DNA from: an uncultured Candidatus Melainabacteria bacterium
GTDB lineage: Bacteria; Cyanobacteriota; Vampirovibrionia; Gastranaerophilales; Gastranaerophilaceae
Assembly (NCBI GenBank): GCA_934675225.1
Contig: CAKUQA010000096.1
Coordinates: 1 to 5,764, forward strand
Reading direction: 5' to 3'
DNA length: 5,764 bases
Below, in pieces: positions 4,588-5,764 of the stretch. The stretch's first letter is position 1; each line of letters opens with the position of its first letter. The notes under the pieces were generated by a model that searched no databases, was not told the origin of the DNA, and worked only from the letters and a program-made list of their open reading frames with translations. Position numbers and translations under genes: made by a program.

Positions 4588-4642
4588 TTTTTTGTCCTTT
4601 ATATTTTATTATTGTTAAATTACTGAGTTATTACTCTATTAT

Positions 4643-5611
4643 TTATAGAGCTTCTTCTTCGATTTCAGGGTTTGGAGCTAAGTCTAAACCGAAATGATGA
4701 AGTCTTTCGATAACTTCGTCAGAAGATTTCTTTCCGAAGTTTTTAATGTTTAATAAATCATGTTCTGATTTTTTCAACAATTCAGCCATTGAATTGATGC
4801 TTGCACGTTTCAAGCAATTGTATGCTCTAACTGATAGTTCCAATTCTTCAATAGTCATTGTTGGAGCGTTAGAATCTTCTTCTTTTTCTTCTTCAATAGC
4901 CATTGAAGGTGTAACTACAGGTTGGCCAGTAATTGCTGCAATTTGCATAAAGTGGTCAATCAATAAGTTAGCTGCTTGGCTCAATGCATTTGTTACATCA
5001 ATAGAACCGTTAGACCAAATTTCAAGAGTCAATTTATCGAAGTCAATAGAATCACCAACACGAGTGCTTTCTACATTGTAGCTTACACGTTTAATTGGCA
5101 TAAATGTTGCATCGATAGGAAGAACGTCAATAGAAACGCCTTTTGAATCTCTTGGAACATCATGAGCAACGTATCCTTTGCCTGTTTCAACCATAACGTC
5201 AGCATGGAAGCTACCGCCATCAGCAACAGTACAAATTAACCAGTCTGGGTTAACAACTTTAACACCAGCAGGTAGCTGAATATCACTTGCGAGTACTGCA
5301 CCCGGACGATCAACATCTATTCTCAAATGTTGAGGTTCTTTGGAATCAGTTTTTACAACCAATCCTTTAAGGTTAAGCATTACATCGATAACATCTTCCA
5401 ATACACCAGGAATAGCAGTATATTCGTGAGTAATACCTTCAATTCTAGCAGAAGTAACAGCAGTTCCTTCAAGGCTTGATAAAAGTACTCGTCTTAAAGA
5501 ATTACCGATTGTTGTACCAAAACCTTTTTCTAACGGTTCGATTACGAATTTACCGTATTGTGAGCCGTCAGAACTTGTTGTTGTATTAACACATTTAATT
5601 TTTAATTCCAT
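4643..5611 (-). CDS. rpoA: DNA-directed RNA polymerase subunit alpha
   Basis: Alpha dimerises to seed RNA polymerase assembly; its C-terminal domain contacts UP-element DNA and activators. The 322-residue product is full length. The N-terminal domain (about 1-230) shows FVIEPLEKGFGTTIGNSLRR (23-41), VLLSSLEGTAVTSARIEG, EYTAIPGVLEDVIDVMLNLK (63-82) and PIKRVSYNVESTRVG. A short acidic linker (EEEKEED, 240-246) leads into the C-terminal domain, IEELELSVRAYNCLKRASIN (254-273), with R262 at the position of the DNA-contacting arginine 265 of E. coli, and LLNIKNFGKKSSDEVIERL. The tail is acidic (EIEEEAL). The start is supported by AGGAG ten bases before ATG. It is the first complete gene of the cluster in this window; a 153-base leader with little coding signal lies upstream. 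Confidence 0.98.
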   Translation of the reverse strand: MELKIKCVNTTTSSDGSQYGKFVIEPLEKGFGTTIGNSLRRVLLSSLEGTAVTSARIEGITHEYTAIPGVLEDVIDVMLNLKGLVVKTDSKEPQHLRIDVDRPGAVLASDIQLPAGVKVVNPDWLICTVADGGSFHADVMVETGKGYVAHDVPRDSKGVSIDVLPIDATFMPIKRVSYNVESTRVGDSIDFDKLTLEIWSNGSIDVTNALSQAANLLIDHFMQIAAITGQPVVTPSMAIEEEKEEDSNAPTMTIEELELSVRAYNCLKRASINSMAELLKKSEHDLLNIKNFGKKSSDEVIERLHHFGLDLAPNPEIEEEAL

Positions 5612-5640
5612 CTTATTTAATCTCCTAGTTTTTCGATTAA

Positions 5641-5733
5641 CTATTTGCTTTTTGACAGTTTTACTGTCTTGCTTGTTTCGCTTTTAAAACGGTTTAGACT
5701 TTCAATCTGATTTTGAAAACCGGTTTTAGTCAT
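5641..5733 (-). CDS. Possible 30-residue lysine/serine-rich small ORF ahead of rpoA
   Basis: ATG at 5733-5731 opens a frame of 30 codons, starting MTKTGFQNQIESLNRF and ending TVKLSKSK, stopping at TAG 5643-5641, 29 bases before the rpoA start. It is basic and hydrophilic, with no membrane segment. No clear ribosome site precedes it (AACGGTA only), and its ATG overlaps the stop of a frame coming from outside the window. It could be a short leader peptide coupled to an upstream gene, or chance. I do not recognise it. Confidence 0.25.
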   Translation of the reverse strand: MTKTGFQNQIESLNRFKSETSKTVKLSKSK

Positions 5734-5764
5734 TACCGTTAGCTAAACTAGCGCTATTTAGAAT
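5726..5764 (-). CDS. Possible last 12 codons of an upstream gene (cut by window edge)
   Basis: One minus-strand frame is open from the right edge to TAA 5728-5726, encoding ILNSASLANGND. This does not resemble the C-termini of S11 (PPKRRRV) or S4, the expected rpoA neighbours. Twelve codons are too few to judge; it may be non-coding. Confidence 0.15.
   Translation of the reverse strand: MLNSASLANGND

Larger units (their letters stand above)
5612..5764 (-). promoter_or_regulatory. rpoA upstream leader with inverted and near-duplicate sequences
   Basis: In many bacteria a ribosomal protein gene (rpsK or rpsD) ends just before rpoA; here the 153 bases visible lack a recognisable S11 or S4 C-terminus. 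Structure is present instead: a perfect hairpin GACAGT-TTT-ACTGTC (plus-strand sense, 5654-5668), the palindrome AAAACCGGTTTT (5716-5727), and a related stretch AAAACGGTTTAGAC (5687-5700) resembling AAAACCGGTTTTAGTC (5716-5731). No convincing -35/-10 pair is visible on the minus strand. It could be a regulated leader of rpoA-rplQ or a spacer; this is inference. Confidence 0.4.

Noticed and set aside
4746..5081. 111-codon plus-strand open frame opposite rpoA
   Set aside because: Antisense to the conserved C-terminal half of the alpha subunit; no independent coding evidence.
5654..5668. Terminator of an upstream gene (GACAGT/ACTGTC hairpin)
   Set aside because: On the minus strand the stem is followed by A's rather than a U-run. 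No plus-strand gene leads into it.

Overview
The window is AT-rich bacterial DNA with two coding blocks separated by a repeat-filled non-coding stretch. The right half, all on the minus strand, is a conserved translation/transcription cluster in transcription order rpoA - rplQ - truA - rplM - rpsI, closed by a hairpin terminator. The left end, on the plus strand, carries the C-terminal third of a MinD/CooC-type P-loop ATPase followed after one base by folD. Between them lies a small minus-strand gene for a 108-residue coiled-coil protein I cannot assign (1315-1641), and a stretch of about 870 bases (1642-2514) with no convincing gene.

Organism: the order rpoA-rplQ-truA-rplM-rpsI is typical of Cyanobacteria and also occurs in Firmicutes. 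The strong AT bias and the cyanobacterium-like first half of L17 (the GKAKDQRDALLRSLATEL stretch) suggest a non-photosynthetic cyanobacterial relative of the Melainabacteria/Vampirovibrionia type (e.g. Gastranaerophilales from gut). This is inference from gene order and sequence flavour, not a phylogeny.

Layout: 2-307 ATPase C-terminus (+); 309-1139 folD (+); 1177-1303 an inverted pair of a dispersed repeat between two convergent genes; 1315-1641 unknown coiled-coil gene (-); 1742-2401 an island of at least three repeat types (GTCATT...AATCC units, CCCTCTC...GGGAGAG hairpins, and a degenerate heptamer tandem) plus small hairpins; 2450-2483 terminator; 2515-5611 the five-gene cluster (-); 5612-5764 an rpoA leader with hairpin-forming sequence, a possible 30-codon ORF and perhaps the last codons of another gene.

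How it works together: rpoA gives the RNA polymerase alpha subunit, rplQ, rplM and rpsI give ribosomal proteins L17, L13 and S9, and truA modifies the tRNA anticodon arm. They are tightly packed (4-55 base gaps, one 1-base stop/start overlap) and are probably co-transcribed. FolD supplies one-carbon folate intermediates; its ATPase neighbour resembles metal-centre maturation ATPases. The ordinary genes are confidently called. The least explained parts are the 108-residue protein, the repeat island and the rpoA leader. I found no convincing evidence for a defence system, CRISPR array, integrated element or other new multi-gene system here.
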